A stretch of 11,298 nt of DNA, from assembly GCA_001247695.2 (NCBI GenBank), contig LGRX02029390.1, forward strand, positions 1 through 11,298, in the 5' to 3' direction. A program made the position numbers and the translations under genes. Of the stretch, positions 1 to 7,138 are shown piece by piece. The DNA comes from Cymbomonas tetramitiformis (taxonomy: Eukaryota > Chlorophyta > Pyramimonadophyceae > Pyramimonadales > Pyramimonadaceae). The notes under the pieces were generated by a model that saw only the letters and a list, made by a program, of their open reading frames with translations, was not told the DNA's origin and searched no databases. Position 1 is the first letter of the stretch, and every line of letters begins with the position of its first letter.

Positions 1-80
1 AGCACCAGAGAGCTCTTTTTGAGGTTGCCTCCGTACTTTGCAACACCAGCACTAGAGAGCTCGTTTTGAGGTTGCCTCCG
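1..80. repeat. two-copy tandem repeat, 47-bp period
   Basis: Positions 1-33 and 48-80 are nearly identical. Both carry AGAGAGCTC, a short T run, then GAGGTTGCCTCCG; they differ at two positions or so. A degraded third piece may follow at 111-132 (GGAGGCACTGGAGAACTGG). The copies lie in what I read as the intron upstream of the translocator exon at 267. The first copy starts at the window edge, so the array may extend further left. No coding potential is apparent. Confidence 0.75.
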
Positions 81-266
81 AACAAGGAACAGGTGTGCTT
101 TGCAGTATTCAGCGGAGGCACTGGAGAACTGGGAAGATCTTGCAAACTAGAAGACCAGCTTCCATACTGATAATGCAGTGGGCATGCAGACACTAATCTC
201 GGCACTTGCACACCTGTGGTAGTCAAGATCGAAGGCCTCAAGCTGAAAGAGGGTGCTGTGCCGCAG

Positions 267-363
267 GATGCAAAATGCCTTCGGCACGGCTCTTGCACTT
301 GGAGGCGTTTTCATCTACTCTCAAGTGAAGTCTGCTGAAACAAAGGCGGCCAAGAAAGCCAAG
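267..363 (+). CDS. internal exon of a plastid phosphate translocator (TPT/PPT family), last membrane segment
   Basis: The exon reads, in one frame, MQNAFGTALALGGVFIYSQV and then KSAETKAAKKAK. This matches the last transmembrane helix of plastid sugar-phosphate/phosphate antiporters. In that family the helix carries a GT(A/G)xAxxGVxxYSxxK pattern and is followed by a basic tail. These proteins sit in the inner envelope of the plastid and exchange triose phosphate or phosphoenolpyruvate for phosphate. The acceptor is the CAG at 264-266 with a poor pyrimidine tract. A stop in frame at 244-246 blocks any extension upstream. The donor after codon AAG (361-363) is AAG|GTGATG, phase 0. Upstream exons lie outside the window. 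The subfamily (TPT, PPT, GPT or XPT) cannot be decided from 32 residues. Membership of the wider drug/metabolite transporter superfamily with another substrate is the main alternative. Confidence 0.6.
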
Positions 364-373
364 GTGATGAACT

Positions 374-1180
374 CGCATCGTGCATGTGCTGTGTCTTCGC
401 ATCAGCTGCCCGCCTCGCATGTGCTGTGTCTTCGCATCAGCTGCCCGCCGTGCATGTGCTGTGTCTTTGCATCAGCTGCCCGCCTTGCATGTCCTGTGTC
501 CCGCATCAGCGCCCGCCTGCATTTGCTGCCTTTGTGCACCAGCTGCCCGCCTTGCATGTCCTGTGTCTTTGTGGACTCAGCTGCCCGCGCGGCATGTGCT
601 GTGTCTTTGCAACAGCTGCCCGCCGTGCATGTGTGCTGTGTCTTAGGTCAGCTGCCCGCTGTACAGCAGTTCTCGGCATCAGCTGCCCGCCGTGCATGTC
701 CCAGGCTCAAAATCAGCTGCCTCGCTCGTGCATGGCTGTGTCTTTGCACAGCCATGCCCAGCCTCAGGCATGTCCTGTGTCGTGCATCAGCTGCCCGCCT
801 CGGCAACATGTGTGCTGTGTCTTTTGCATCAGCTGCCCGCCGGTGCATGCGTGCTCTTGCATCAGCTGCCCGCCGCCTTTGTACATGTCCTGTGTCTTTG
901 CATCAGCTTGCCCAGCCGTGCATGTGCCTGGCTTTGCATCAGCTGCCCGCCGTGCATGTCCTGTGTCTTGCATCAGCCGTCCAGCCTTTGCATGTGTTGT
1001 GTTCAGATCAGCTGCTCCGCCGTGTGCATGTGCTGTGTCTTTGCATCAGCTGCCCGCCTTGCATGTGTTGTGTCTTTGCATCAGCTGCCCGCCTTGTATG
1101 TGTGTTGTGTCTTTGCATCAGCTGCCCGGGGCCTTGCATGTGCTGTGTCTTTGCATCAGCTTCCCGCCTTGCATGTGCCT
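374..1180. repeat. GC-rich minisatellite, about 23 units of 35 bp
   Basis: The unit is CATCAGCTGCCCGCC followed by (T/G)TGCATGTGCTGTGT and CTTTG. Exact 35-bp spacing is visible between the GTGCTG/GTCCTG motifs at 421, 456 and 491. Later units vary in length and carry substitutions such as GTCCTG for GTGCTG. Because 35 is not a multiple of 3, each frame meets all three phases in turn. The unit has no stop codon in any plus-strand phase, so long spurious ORFs run across the whole block, rich in Cys, Pro, Ala and His. It begins about 10 nt after the translocator donor and ends with a degenerate unit at 1147-1180. Confidence 0.93.
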
Positions 1181-1660
1181 GATTGGGAATAAAAACCGTA
1201 CAAAGTACATATGCCACATGCCGGCCTCTCATAAAAGTTGAGCTCTTCACTAGCTTCGGCCGCCCTGCCCACGTGGCGAGGTTGTTGGCCGTGATGAGCA
1301 GCTCCGTGTTTCTTGTTGGACTTGTGGTGGACTGCGGGGTACCCACCACGGTTAGGGAGGCCCCTGGTGCGCATGTGCATTGCTGTGCAGCTGCGTTCCC
1401 CCTTCCTGGTCAGCCTGGGCAAGCACCATCATGGGGGGCATATTGCGCCACGGGGGACCTGCGCTATCTCGCCGAAGCCGGCGTGCATCCACCCTTGGAG
1501 CTGCTTGAGCCACCTCCCAGCCACCAGGCCTCTGTTGAGAGCTGCCACCGCGCCCCCTAACTGCTTCAAAGCCTCGCCCCACACCTGTCTGTCTCACCGA
1601 CAGCCCCCCGAGCACCTGGGAGTGACAACGTGCAGTACTGCCTCTGAAACTTGAGAGCCC
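1181..1660. other. spacer between minisatellite and kilobase repeats, no gene seen
   Basis: GC-rich on the right and mixed on the left (1181-1260, with an AATAAAAA run at 1187-1194). Open frames exist on both strands but overlap each other and resemble nothing I know. A stretch on the minus strand near 1272-1300 (CTGCTCATCAC, GGCCAACAACCTCGCC) resembles plus-strand sequence at 2410-2455 with a gap. It may therefore hold an inverted relic of the neighbouring repeat, but the match is short. Confidence 0.4.
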
Positions 1661-1663
1661 GCC

Positions 1664-1770
1664 ATATGTGTGTGTGGCTTTTCCTTGGACCACTTTCTTT
1701 GGCACCATATGACCACAGTAGATCGGCTGCACTTTGTACCTGCACCGAGGATCAAACGATTCAGCACTTT
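1664..1770 (-). repeat. LINE 3'-end motif, short copy 1
   Basis: On the plus strand it reads TATGTGTGTGTGGCTT, TCCTTGGACC, TTTCTTTGGCACCA, AGTAGATCGGCTGCACTTTG and GATCAAACGATTCAGCAC. The same order of blocks occurs at 1780-1880, 2702-2805, 4584-4651 and 4652-4740. This copy ends where the next copy's tail begins (about 1775), so only its last 100 bp or so survive. Confidence 0.7.
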
Positions 1771-1779
1771 CTTTATTAT

Positions 1780-1880
1780 GGGCGTGGCGCATCCTTGGAC
1801 CCATTTCTTTGGCACCACGTAACCTCAGTAGACTGGCTGCAATATGTACCCAGACCCGGGATGAAAGCGTTCAGCACACA
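1780..1880 (-). repeat. LINE 3'-end motif at the end of copy A
   Basis: The blocks TCCTTGGACCCATTTCTTTG, GCACCACGTAAC, AGTAGACTGGCTGCAATATG and CAGACCCGGGATGAAAGCG match the motif at 1664-1770. Here the GT tract is replaced by GGGCGTGGCGCA. The motif then continues into the body of copy A. Confidence 0.65.
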
Positions 1881-2699
1881 CTTCGGAACACTGATCCGGA
1901 TTTTCCGGAGCTCACGGAGAACAGGACCCCCTAAGCCTCGCTGGGCCACATGAGCTCCTCTTCAACTTCACTGTCGGTGCACTGCTGCTGTGCCTGTGAA
2001 GCCAGTTCACCTTTGCCCCCCGAGCTGCCCGAGCTTTACCCTGCTCCCTGCCTGCCCCAAAGCCTGGGTCTCAAGAGAGCTTGTCCACCCACTACACGTC
2101 CGGGGTTCCAGAGGGCTGTCCCAAGGGCCGAGGACTACGGACCGAGTTGCTTCCTTCTGACCTTGCGGTCTCACCACCAATCTGTGGTTTGCAACCCCCT
2201 TACCCCTAACGCCTACTTTATGGGACTGAAGCCCTTGCGCTGGACACCCTGCGAGTAAGCTGCGGTTCTGAGTGATGCGCTCCACTCTTGCACTGCAACT
2301 GTTGTTCTGCACTGTTCCTACTTGGGATCCCATGCCCACGTATGCCTGTGTAAACTAAGCCCTCCCGGGGGCCGATAGTTCACCAGCCGGTCAGCGCCTC
2401 CCCAACAACTGCTCATCACTGCTAGTCCCGGCACGGCCAGCAACCTTGCCATATGGGTTGTCATCGCTGCCACGATGGGCCCCCGGGCTTTGAGGGGCCC
2501 GGCATGTGCCAACTCCACCTGCCACCCTTCTACCCGCACCTCGGGCAACACCATCCCCACCGGTTCCCCCATGCCAACAGCCTCTCAAGAAGCTTAGTCA
2601 CCCACCTGCTTGCCCCCATCAAATTGGCCACCCTTACCTCGGTCAAGACCATGCTCTGGTGAGGCCCCACTCTGCTCTTGAGTCCAGACTCCGGGCCTG

Positions 2700-3830
2700 G
2701 CCATATGTGTGTGTATGCTTATCCTTGCGACTCCTTTGGCGCCCCGAAGCCACAGGAGACTGCGCTATATACCCACGCCGGGGATCAAAGGATTCAGCAC
2801 ACACTTCGGGACACTCATCCGGATTCTCCAGAGCTCACTAGTGAAGAATGGGACCCCCTAAGCCTCGCTGAGCCACCCGAGCCCCTCTGCATCTGCACCG
2901 CCAGCGCACTGCCGCCTTGTGCCTGAAGCCGGTTCATCCCTGCCCCCCGGGCTGCGCGAGCCATATCTCCACCACCAAGCCCACGCGCAAGACCACCCCT
3001 CTGCTCCCTGAGCCTCACTGGGCCACCTGAGCCCCTCTGCGGCTGTCCTGCCGGCGCACTGCTGCTGTGTCTCTGGAGCCGGCTCACCTCCGCCAATCGA
3101 GCCACCCCTCCACCACCAAGCCCACATCCCACATCACCCTACAGCCTGATCTCAAGAGAGCTTGCTCACCCACGCCACGGCCAGAATGCCCAAGTGCTGT
3201 CCCAAGGGGCTGAGAATGATAAACTGGGTTGCCCTCATCCAAGCTTGCGCATCCGCCACCGACTTGCGCCTGTAGCCCTCTACCCCCAGCACCAACTCCC
3301 CGTGACTGGAGCCCTTGCGCTGATTGCGTTGCGAGGTGGCCGCGAACTTGAGCAATGCGCTCCACACTTGCGCTGTAACTGTCACGCCGCACTGTTCCTA
3401 CTTGGGGTCCCATCCCCACAGTTGCCTGTGTGTCCCAAGCCCTCCCGGTGGCCGATAGTTCACCACCCGGTCGTCGCCTTCCCGACAGCTGCTCACTGTT
3501 AGTTCCGGCACGGCCAGCAATCTCGCCCGATGGGCACGGAAGCTGATGAGATGCCGTATGCTGCTGTGCAACCTGTTGTAAGTGGTCATCGCTGCCAGGA
3601 TGGGCCCCCGAGCTCTGAGGGGCCCGGCGTGTGTCATCTCCACCCGCGGACCTCCCCACATCTTCCCCGTCACCCTCATCAGTTCACCCCCTGCCAGCAG
3701 CCCCCCCAAGAAGGCCGGCCACCCGCCTGCTCGCCCCCATCAAGGTGGCCACCCCTCCCTCCGCCAAGGCCATTGCTTGCTCCGGCGAGGCCCCACTCTG
3801 CTCCTGAGTCCAGACCCCACCCTCCGGGCC
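2700..3830 (-). repeat. kilobase direct repeat, copy B (probable LINE 3' region)
   Basis: Second copy of the repeat at 1661-2699. It is longer mainly because of an internal duplication (2861-3124) and a 48-bp stretch near 3530-3580 that copy A lacks. Its minus-strand end at 2702-2714 is an alternating (AC)n tract followed by ATATGG, which suits a LINE 3' tail. It abuts the minus-strand ORF2 C-terminus with about 70 nt between, so copy B and that ORF are probably one 5'-truncated LINE insertion of about 1.9 kb. The alternative is a local tandem satellite unrelated to the LINE. Confidence 0.7.
2861..3124. repeat. tandem duplication of about 150 bp inside copy B
   Basis: AGCCTCGCTGAGCCACCCGA at 2861 recurs as AGCCTCACTGGGCCACCTGA at 3011. 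Both are followed by GCCCCTCTGC, then a GCGCACTGC motif, GAGCC or AAGCCGGTTC/GGCTC, and CTCCACCACCAAGCCCAC (3107-3124 in the second). The repeat at 1661-2699 has a single version of this segment, so the duplication came after the two kilobase copies separated. Confidence 0.75.
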
Positions 3831-3898
3831 CGGCGACGAAAGGTCATCCCACTCATTCAAGATATCCTCGACACTTGACGCCGCCTGGCTGAGCCCAC

Positions 3899-4579
3899 CT
3901 ATGCCTGCCCGCGCCCTTCCAGATCGCGCCTCGGCGGTGCCCCCTCCTTGACCCCCACAGTGCCCAGATGCTCCACCTCCCGCCGCACGTCCTCCATGCT
4001 CTCCAAAAGCCTCGATGCCATCGCGCCTGCCTCACCTGCCCCACCGGAAGCCTGCCCAGACTGCTCACGCTGCGTTCCCTCAGATTCCTGCGTCCCACCG
4101 CCAGACCCATCCTGCGTGGCATAGTCTGTCTCCTCGAACGCGCCCTCCCACGCTCTGTCCATCAGTGCCAACCTCTCCCCCCCTTCCCGTCGGTCCGCCT
4201 CCCCCCGATCCAGGTCCGAGCCCATGCCACCTCTCACACGCCCTCCGCCAGCCCAACGCCACCCACTTCCGGCCGGACACCGCCCTACAGCCCGCTTGAT
4301 GATCAGCCCTGCAACCCCCCGTGCAAGCGCGAAAGAAAGCAGCCGGACCCACTTTTCCTTCCAGCCCACAGCCCCGCCACGTGCCGCTTCCTCGTCCTCG
4401 TCCTCGTCCTCGTCCCCATTGCCATACACCTGCTCTCCCCCTTCCGCGTTCGCCTCCATGTACCGCCGCTCCCTGAAGCGCCGCTGCGTCTTCCGCAGGA
4501 ATCCATACGCCGCGGGCCCCAGCCCACCGTACACCTCCACCCCAAAGGGGATGAAGTGATGTGGGCGGACATCCCCGTA
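3899..4579 (-). pseudogene. 5'-truncated non-LTR retrotransposon (LINE) ORF2, C-terminal part
   Basis: The frame is open from a stop near 4599 to the stop at 3899-3901. It begins GDVRPHHFIPFGVEVYGGLG and goes on with a basic RKTQRRFRERRYMEAN stretch. Next come an acidic run, DEDEDEDEE, coded by a short trinucleotide-like tract at 4389-4418, and WKEKWVRLLSFALARGVAGL ending in IKRA. Regions of this kind follow the reverse transcriptase domain in many algal, oomycete and invertebrate LINEs: a 'FIPF-x-E-(V/T)-(Y/F)-G-x-LGP' motif, then a 'W-x6-SxALxRGxA' helix. The catalytic reverse transcriptase motifs are absent, as expected of a 5'-truncated copy. The truncation point (about 4580) lies directly against an AC-rich tail of another copy. 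The family call rests on my memory of these motifs. A host protein with an acidic linker is the alternative. The Gly/Glu-rich tail after about residue 100 is not diagnostic. Confidence 0.5.
4389..4418. repeat. short CTCGTC tandem tract
   Basis: About five tandem TCCTCG/TCGTCC hexamers. On the minus strand they code for the alternating Asp-Glu run in the LINE fragment. This is a slippage-prone tract inside a former coding region. Confidence 0.8.
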
Positions 4580-4583
4580 CGTC

Positions 4584-4651
4584 GCTGTGTGTGTGTCTGC
4601 TTATCCTTGCGCGACTCCTTTGGCACCCCGAAGCCACAGGAGACTGCACTA
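4584..4651 (-). repeat. LINE 3'-end motif, very short copy
   Basis: CTGTGTGTGTGTCTGCTTAT, CCTTGCGCGACTCCTTTGGC and CCCGAAGCCACAGGAGACTG match 2705-2768 almost base for base. Only about 68 bp are present before the next GT tract begins. It has the same subtype (GAAGCCACAGGAGACTGC) as the end of copy B. Confidence 0.75.
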
Positions 4652-4740
4652 TGTGTGTGTGTGTCGCTTATCCTTGGACCGATTCCATTCGTACCAGGTA
4701 GCCACAGAAGATCGGCTGCACTATGTACCCACGCTGGGGA
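4652..4740 (-). repeat. LINE 3'-end motif, outermost copy
   Basis: A (GT)n tract at 4652-4664 is followed by CGCTTATCCTTGGACC, AGCCACAGAAGATCGGCTGC and ACTATGTACCCACGCTGGGG. It is closer to the copies at 1664 and 1780 (AGATCGGCTGC subtype) than to the one next to it. Sequence beyond 4741 may be more of this copy, but I see no match to copies A or B there. Confidence 0.7.
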
Positions 4741-5090
4741 GCTGAGATTCATGAGCACCAACCCAAGCCTTGCGTGGCCACACCCCTCCAGCAGCCCCAC
4801 AATCCTGCGTGCAAACCTCCTGTTCCAAGCTTGGCGACAGGGACTCATCTGCCTCCATCTGGATATGAGGCCCCTTGGCTGGTCAGGCTTGCACTCCCTG
4901 AGGCTCCCTCATCAGTCATCACTCCAAGTTGCCTGGGCTCTGTGTACCTGTGTTAAGAGTCTCCATAGGGAGCCACCCCAGCTTCCACAGGGGTGGAGGG
5001 CGGTCCGTGGTTAGCATGCCTTATGCGAAAGTTGGAGGGGTGATATATGGTAAACATGCATTCTTCCCAAGTACGCATTCTGGTGGAACA
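4741..5090. other. intron interior right of the LINE array, no gene seen
   Basis: Mixed-composition sequence with no recognisable protein on either strand. A minus-strand frame (NRRFARRIVGLLEG) is open here but resembles nothing definite. A direct LINE or satellite match to the left-hand repeats is not visible. Confidence 0.4.
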
Positions 5091-5109
5091 ATATATATAT
5101 ATATATATA
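5091..5109. repeat. (AT)n microsatellite
   Basis: Nineteen alternating A/T bases, 37 nt upstream of the terminal-exon acceptor. This would lie within the intron. Confidence 0.95.
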
Positions 5110-5146
5110 CTCCGTGAAAGGTGTGCGGGTTCCTTTTTATGCTCAG

Positions 5147-5209
5147 GCCCTTGCAGAAGAGGAGGCAGCTAAGGAAACAGATACTGCAAAGAAAGCTGAG
5201 GAGTCATGA
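5147..5209 (+). CDS. terminal exon of the plastid phosphate translocator (charged C-terminal tail)
   Basis: Twenty codons and a TGA encode ALAEEEAAKETDTAKKAEES. They follow a textbook acceptor, GTTCCTTTTTATGCTCAG, at 5129-5146. The phase matches the exon at 267-363. The joined tail would run KSAETKAAKKAK then ALAEEEAAKE, a single Ala/Lys/Glu-rich, stroma- or intermembrane-facing tail, as is common in this family. The frame stays open upstream through the acceptor for a few codons (VRVPFYAQ), so an alternative acceptor or a separate small gene cannot be excluded. The tail is low-complexity and carries no family signature by itself. The call depends on splice-site quality, phase and composition together. 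Confidence 0.5.
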   Translation, partial: ALAEEEAAKETDTAKKAEES

Positions 5210-5580
5210 GCTTTGTGAAGACACATGACTACATTTGAGTGTGGCCATGCGGTGTGGACCTTTGGATCGCACTATGCATATTTTATTACTGCACAGATCT
5301 AGATTATTGGGTAGAACTAAGCCTACTAACATGCCGCAAATGTTTCCAGATGTACATTTCCCAAGCCAGTCTATGTGATGATCTGCAGTGTCTGCCAGTT
5401 AGGTTTTACACATACATAACTTAAATAGTATATAGCATGTCATGCATTTTCCAATCCCGATGAACTGCCCAAAGTAATGTTGGGGTACCCAAAATTTGGG
5501 ATATGTTTTTTAAACTAAAAATATCAAGGCGGCACTAATGGATTCATCCTAACACTATGCACACTAATACACATACCTCA
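5210..5580 (+). other. probable 3' UTR and downstream spacer of the translocator gene
   Basis: AT-richer sequence starting right after the stop. No polyadenylation signal can be fixed with confidence. Near 5480-5500 is a compact nested palindrome, TTGGGGTACCCAA overlapping CCCAAAATTTGGG, which may be a fold at the end of the transcript. No ORF of interest is present. Confidence 0.35.
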
Positions 5581-5581
5581 T

Positions 5582-5600
5582 ATACATGTACTCCATGTAT
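5582..5600. repeat. 7-bp perfect inverted repeat
   Basis: ATACATG, a 5-nt loop TACTC, then CATGTAT. It is short and AT-rich, and is the only structure noted in the stretch 5580-5920. ORFs on both strands there (5578-5820) mirror each other and match nothing I know. Confidence 0.6.
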
Positions 5601-5923
5601 GTGCGTGTCGTATTGATCGACCGTGGGCCACTGGGGGGCATGCCAGCAGGGTCCGCTTCCTTTTACCCAGAGACCAACAATTGTTGGGCGATGCCCGGTC
5701 ACATCGTATCATCTTTCCGCAATGCGGCTTTGCATCTGGATTGGGAATATGTATGAGTTGGTGGTATCTTGTCACGACACCGCCCTGCTCCTGATTTGCT
5801 TCTCACACCCACTGGGATGATGGTGGGTCGGCTTTTGTCAGCTGATCGCATGCCATTCGGTGTGTGGTATTGGTATATAGAGTTTAACTAGTACATATAG
5901 TACACTCTTGAATAAACAGCATA

Positions 5924-5943
5924 TTGATAACTTTTGTTATCAA
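5924..5943. repeat. 8-bp perfect hairpin with TTTT loop
   Basis: TTGATAAC, loop TTTT, GTTATCAA. It is AT-rich and not followed by a clean T run on either strand. It may be a transcript-end fold or part of a degraded element. From 5944 to 6537 I see only AT-rich spacer and unrecognised ORFs, including a 110-codon minus-strand one at 6109-6441. Confidence 0.7.
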
Positions 5944-6280
5944 CTTTTGTAAAAAATTCGCCATGACCCGTTCACACTTTGTAGTAAAGTCTAGGTATTA
6001 GCTGAGGAGGAATGTTATCAGCCTTGAAATAAGCAAAGTAGGTCTAAACACAAGATGTTTACAAATTCATATCCTACTGGGAAAGCAGAATTATAAGAAA
6101 AATACAGATTACATTAACCTGGAAAGTAGAGTTACGCAAGGCAAAATATCAATAATAGAGGGCTCTTTGCTTGCAAGGGAAGAGTAATAATTGTCGAATT
6201 CTACTATCCTATAACTAAGCAGTTCCTGAATTTGAGGTTTACCAGAACAGATAAAAGTTGTCCGTGACGGGCTAAAGAAG

Positions 6281-6303
6281 GACGCAGTGCAGACGCAGTG
6301 CAG
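6281..6303. repeat. 11-bp tandem duplication
   Basis: GACGCAGTGCA at 6281-6291 is followed at once by GACGCAGTGCA at 6292-6302 and one more G. A related GACGCAGTGGA is at 8720-8730. It is too short to assign to an element. Confidence 0.85.
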
Positions 6304-6537
6304 GGGATGTTTTAAATTCCTCCACGCAGATCCAATATTGTACAACGGACGCTCTAGGTTAAGATCCTGGCGGCAATATCCTAAGTGGCTGGGCGCGCGA
6401 CTGCCAAGATCCCGGAGTCGTGTGTCTTCCTCCCGCCGCACCTGGATGATGAACGATATTTTGTCAGTCGGGGATCGAGAAACAACCAGCGCAAAGATTT
6501 CGGCCAGAGGAAAAGCGGAACCGAACCTACACTTGGT

Positions 6538-6606
6538 GAGGTAGCATGGCCAATGATGACCGGGGTTATTCCCGCCAGGGTAGGCCCCCAGACGCGATGC
6601 TACCTC
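6538..6606. repeat. 69-nt structured inverted repeat, possible small RNA or foldback
   Basis: GAGGTAGCAT (6538-6547) pairs perfectly with ATGCTACCTC (6597-6606). Inside are CGGG-GTTATT-CCCG (6561-6574) and GGG-TAGG-CCC (near 6578-6587). A closing stem with two internal hairpins resembles a small structured RNA. The size is close to a tRNA, but the T-arm GGTTCGA-type B box is missing, so I do not call a tRNA. A very short foldback transposon is the alternative. Confidence 0.55.
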
Positions 6607-6795
6607 TAAAAACGTGGCAAGGATCGTGTGTCATGGAATTTGGAATCGGCCAATGGGGTTACGACGCACGATAGCGCCCCTGGTAAGGGCCGTCATTGTT
6701 ACGTTTGTCGCGAGCGTAATAAGTAATCATCATGAAAGTGTCACTTGACGCTGTGTAACATTCTCCGTTAGCGCTACAGGTCCTGGACAGGTTTT

Positions 6796-6978
6796 ATGTG
6801 TGACAAGAACGCATGTCCAAACCAGAAAAGCGCAGAAAATGCATGCACACACTATTTCAAAATATCAGAACAAGGAGAGGCAGTCAGTCTTGGAAGGTGT
6901 TGTGTCTGTGAAGTAACAAAAAGGAAACGTTTCAACAGAAATTTGCAAAGCACAGGCACTCAAACTATACTTCGATGA
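6796..6978 (+). CDS. doubtful small Cys-rich ORF, 60 codons
   Basis: The product has Cys at 2, 7, 17, 35, 36 and 38 and a His at 19. It then has a basic stretch, TKRKRFNRN. The spacing C-x4-C and CC-x-C suggests that metal binding is conceivable, but I recognise no zinc-finger family. There is no nearby gene, splice site or codon-use argument to support expression. Length and AT-rich setting make a chance ORF quite possible. Confidence 0.15.
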   Translation: MCDKNACPNQKSAENACTHYFKISEQGEAVSLGRCCVCEVTKRKRFNRNLQSTGTQTILR

Positions 6979-7138
6979 ACAGATCGCATGAGACTAGCGC
7001 CGAGAAAGCAAGAAACAGGGTATCCTATGAAAATAGTGCAACTAAAATAAAACCAAAGTAAAACAAAACGCTGCTCGTATCCTTTAAAAATCACACACGC
7101 AGGTTTTGGCTGTCAAGATTCGCGAAGTGAGCAGAGGG
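6979..7138. other. AT-rich spacer, nothing recognised
   Basis: Spacer with A-rich runs such as CAACTAAAATAAAACC. No ORF, repeat or structure that I can support. Confidence 0.4.

Larger units (their letters stand above)
1661..2699 (-). repeat. kilobase direct repeat, copy A (probable LINE 3' region)
   Basis: This block is collinear with 2700-3830. Matching landmarks, copy A/copy B: the CATATGTGTGTGTG start (1663/2702), CAGCACACACTTCGG (1872/2796), GACCCCCTAAGCCTCGCTG (1925/2852), CTCAAGAGAGCTTG (2071/3152), GCACTGTTCCTACTTGGG (2309/3390), GCCGATAGTTCACC (2371/3450) and GAGGCCCCACTCTGCTC (2661/3788). Divergence is clear throughout, so this is an old duplication or two separate insertions. It lies just downstream, on the minus strand, of the LINE ORF2 fragment at 3899-4579. 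I therefore read it as LINE 3' sequence with an AC-rich tail at 1665-1675. Near its 3' end it holds two copies of the tail motif (1664-1770 and 1780-1880). Confidence 0.7.
364..5146 (+). other. inferred 4.8-kb intron of the translocator gene
   Basis: The donor GTGATG at 364 and the acceptor TTCCTTTTTATGCTCAG ending at 5146 are in the same phase (0). They join two pieces of the same kind of Lys/Ala/Glu-rich tail. Everything between them is repetitive: a 35-bp minisatellite, two kilobase-scale direct repeats, LINE-derived sequence on the opposite strand and an AT microsatellite. The pairing of the two exons is inference; no transcript was seen. An intron bloated by repeats is a simple explanation for the distance. 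Confidence 0.5.

Noticed and set aside
374..1180. CRISPR array
   Set aside because: Units are contiguous with no unique spacers, and the setting is eukaryotic.
253..1241. Long plus-strand Cys/Pro-rich ORFs across the minisatellite as a separate gene
   Set aside because: They arise because the 35-bp unit has no stop in any phase. Several frames are open at once, and the only protein-like part is the translocator exon before the donor.
3968..5014. Plus-strand 348-codon ORF
   Set aside because: Pro/Arg/His-rich low-complexity translation antisense to the LINE fragment. It crosses three repeat junctions, so it is a composition artefact.
6355..6425. tRNA-like B box (GGTTAAGATCC)
   Set aside because: Two mismatches to the conserved box and no acceptor-stem pairing around it.
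6109..6441. 110-codon minus-strand ORF
   Set aside because: No recognisable motif, no splice or codon support, and AT-rich flanks. Kept only as an unrecognised ORF in the spacer.
6538..6606. tRNA gene
   Set aside because: Length and closing stem fit loosely, but there is no GGTTCGA-type T arm and no clear D arm or 5-bp anticodon stem.
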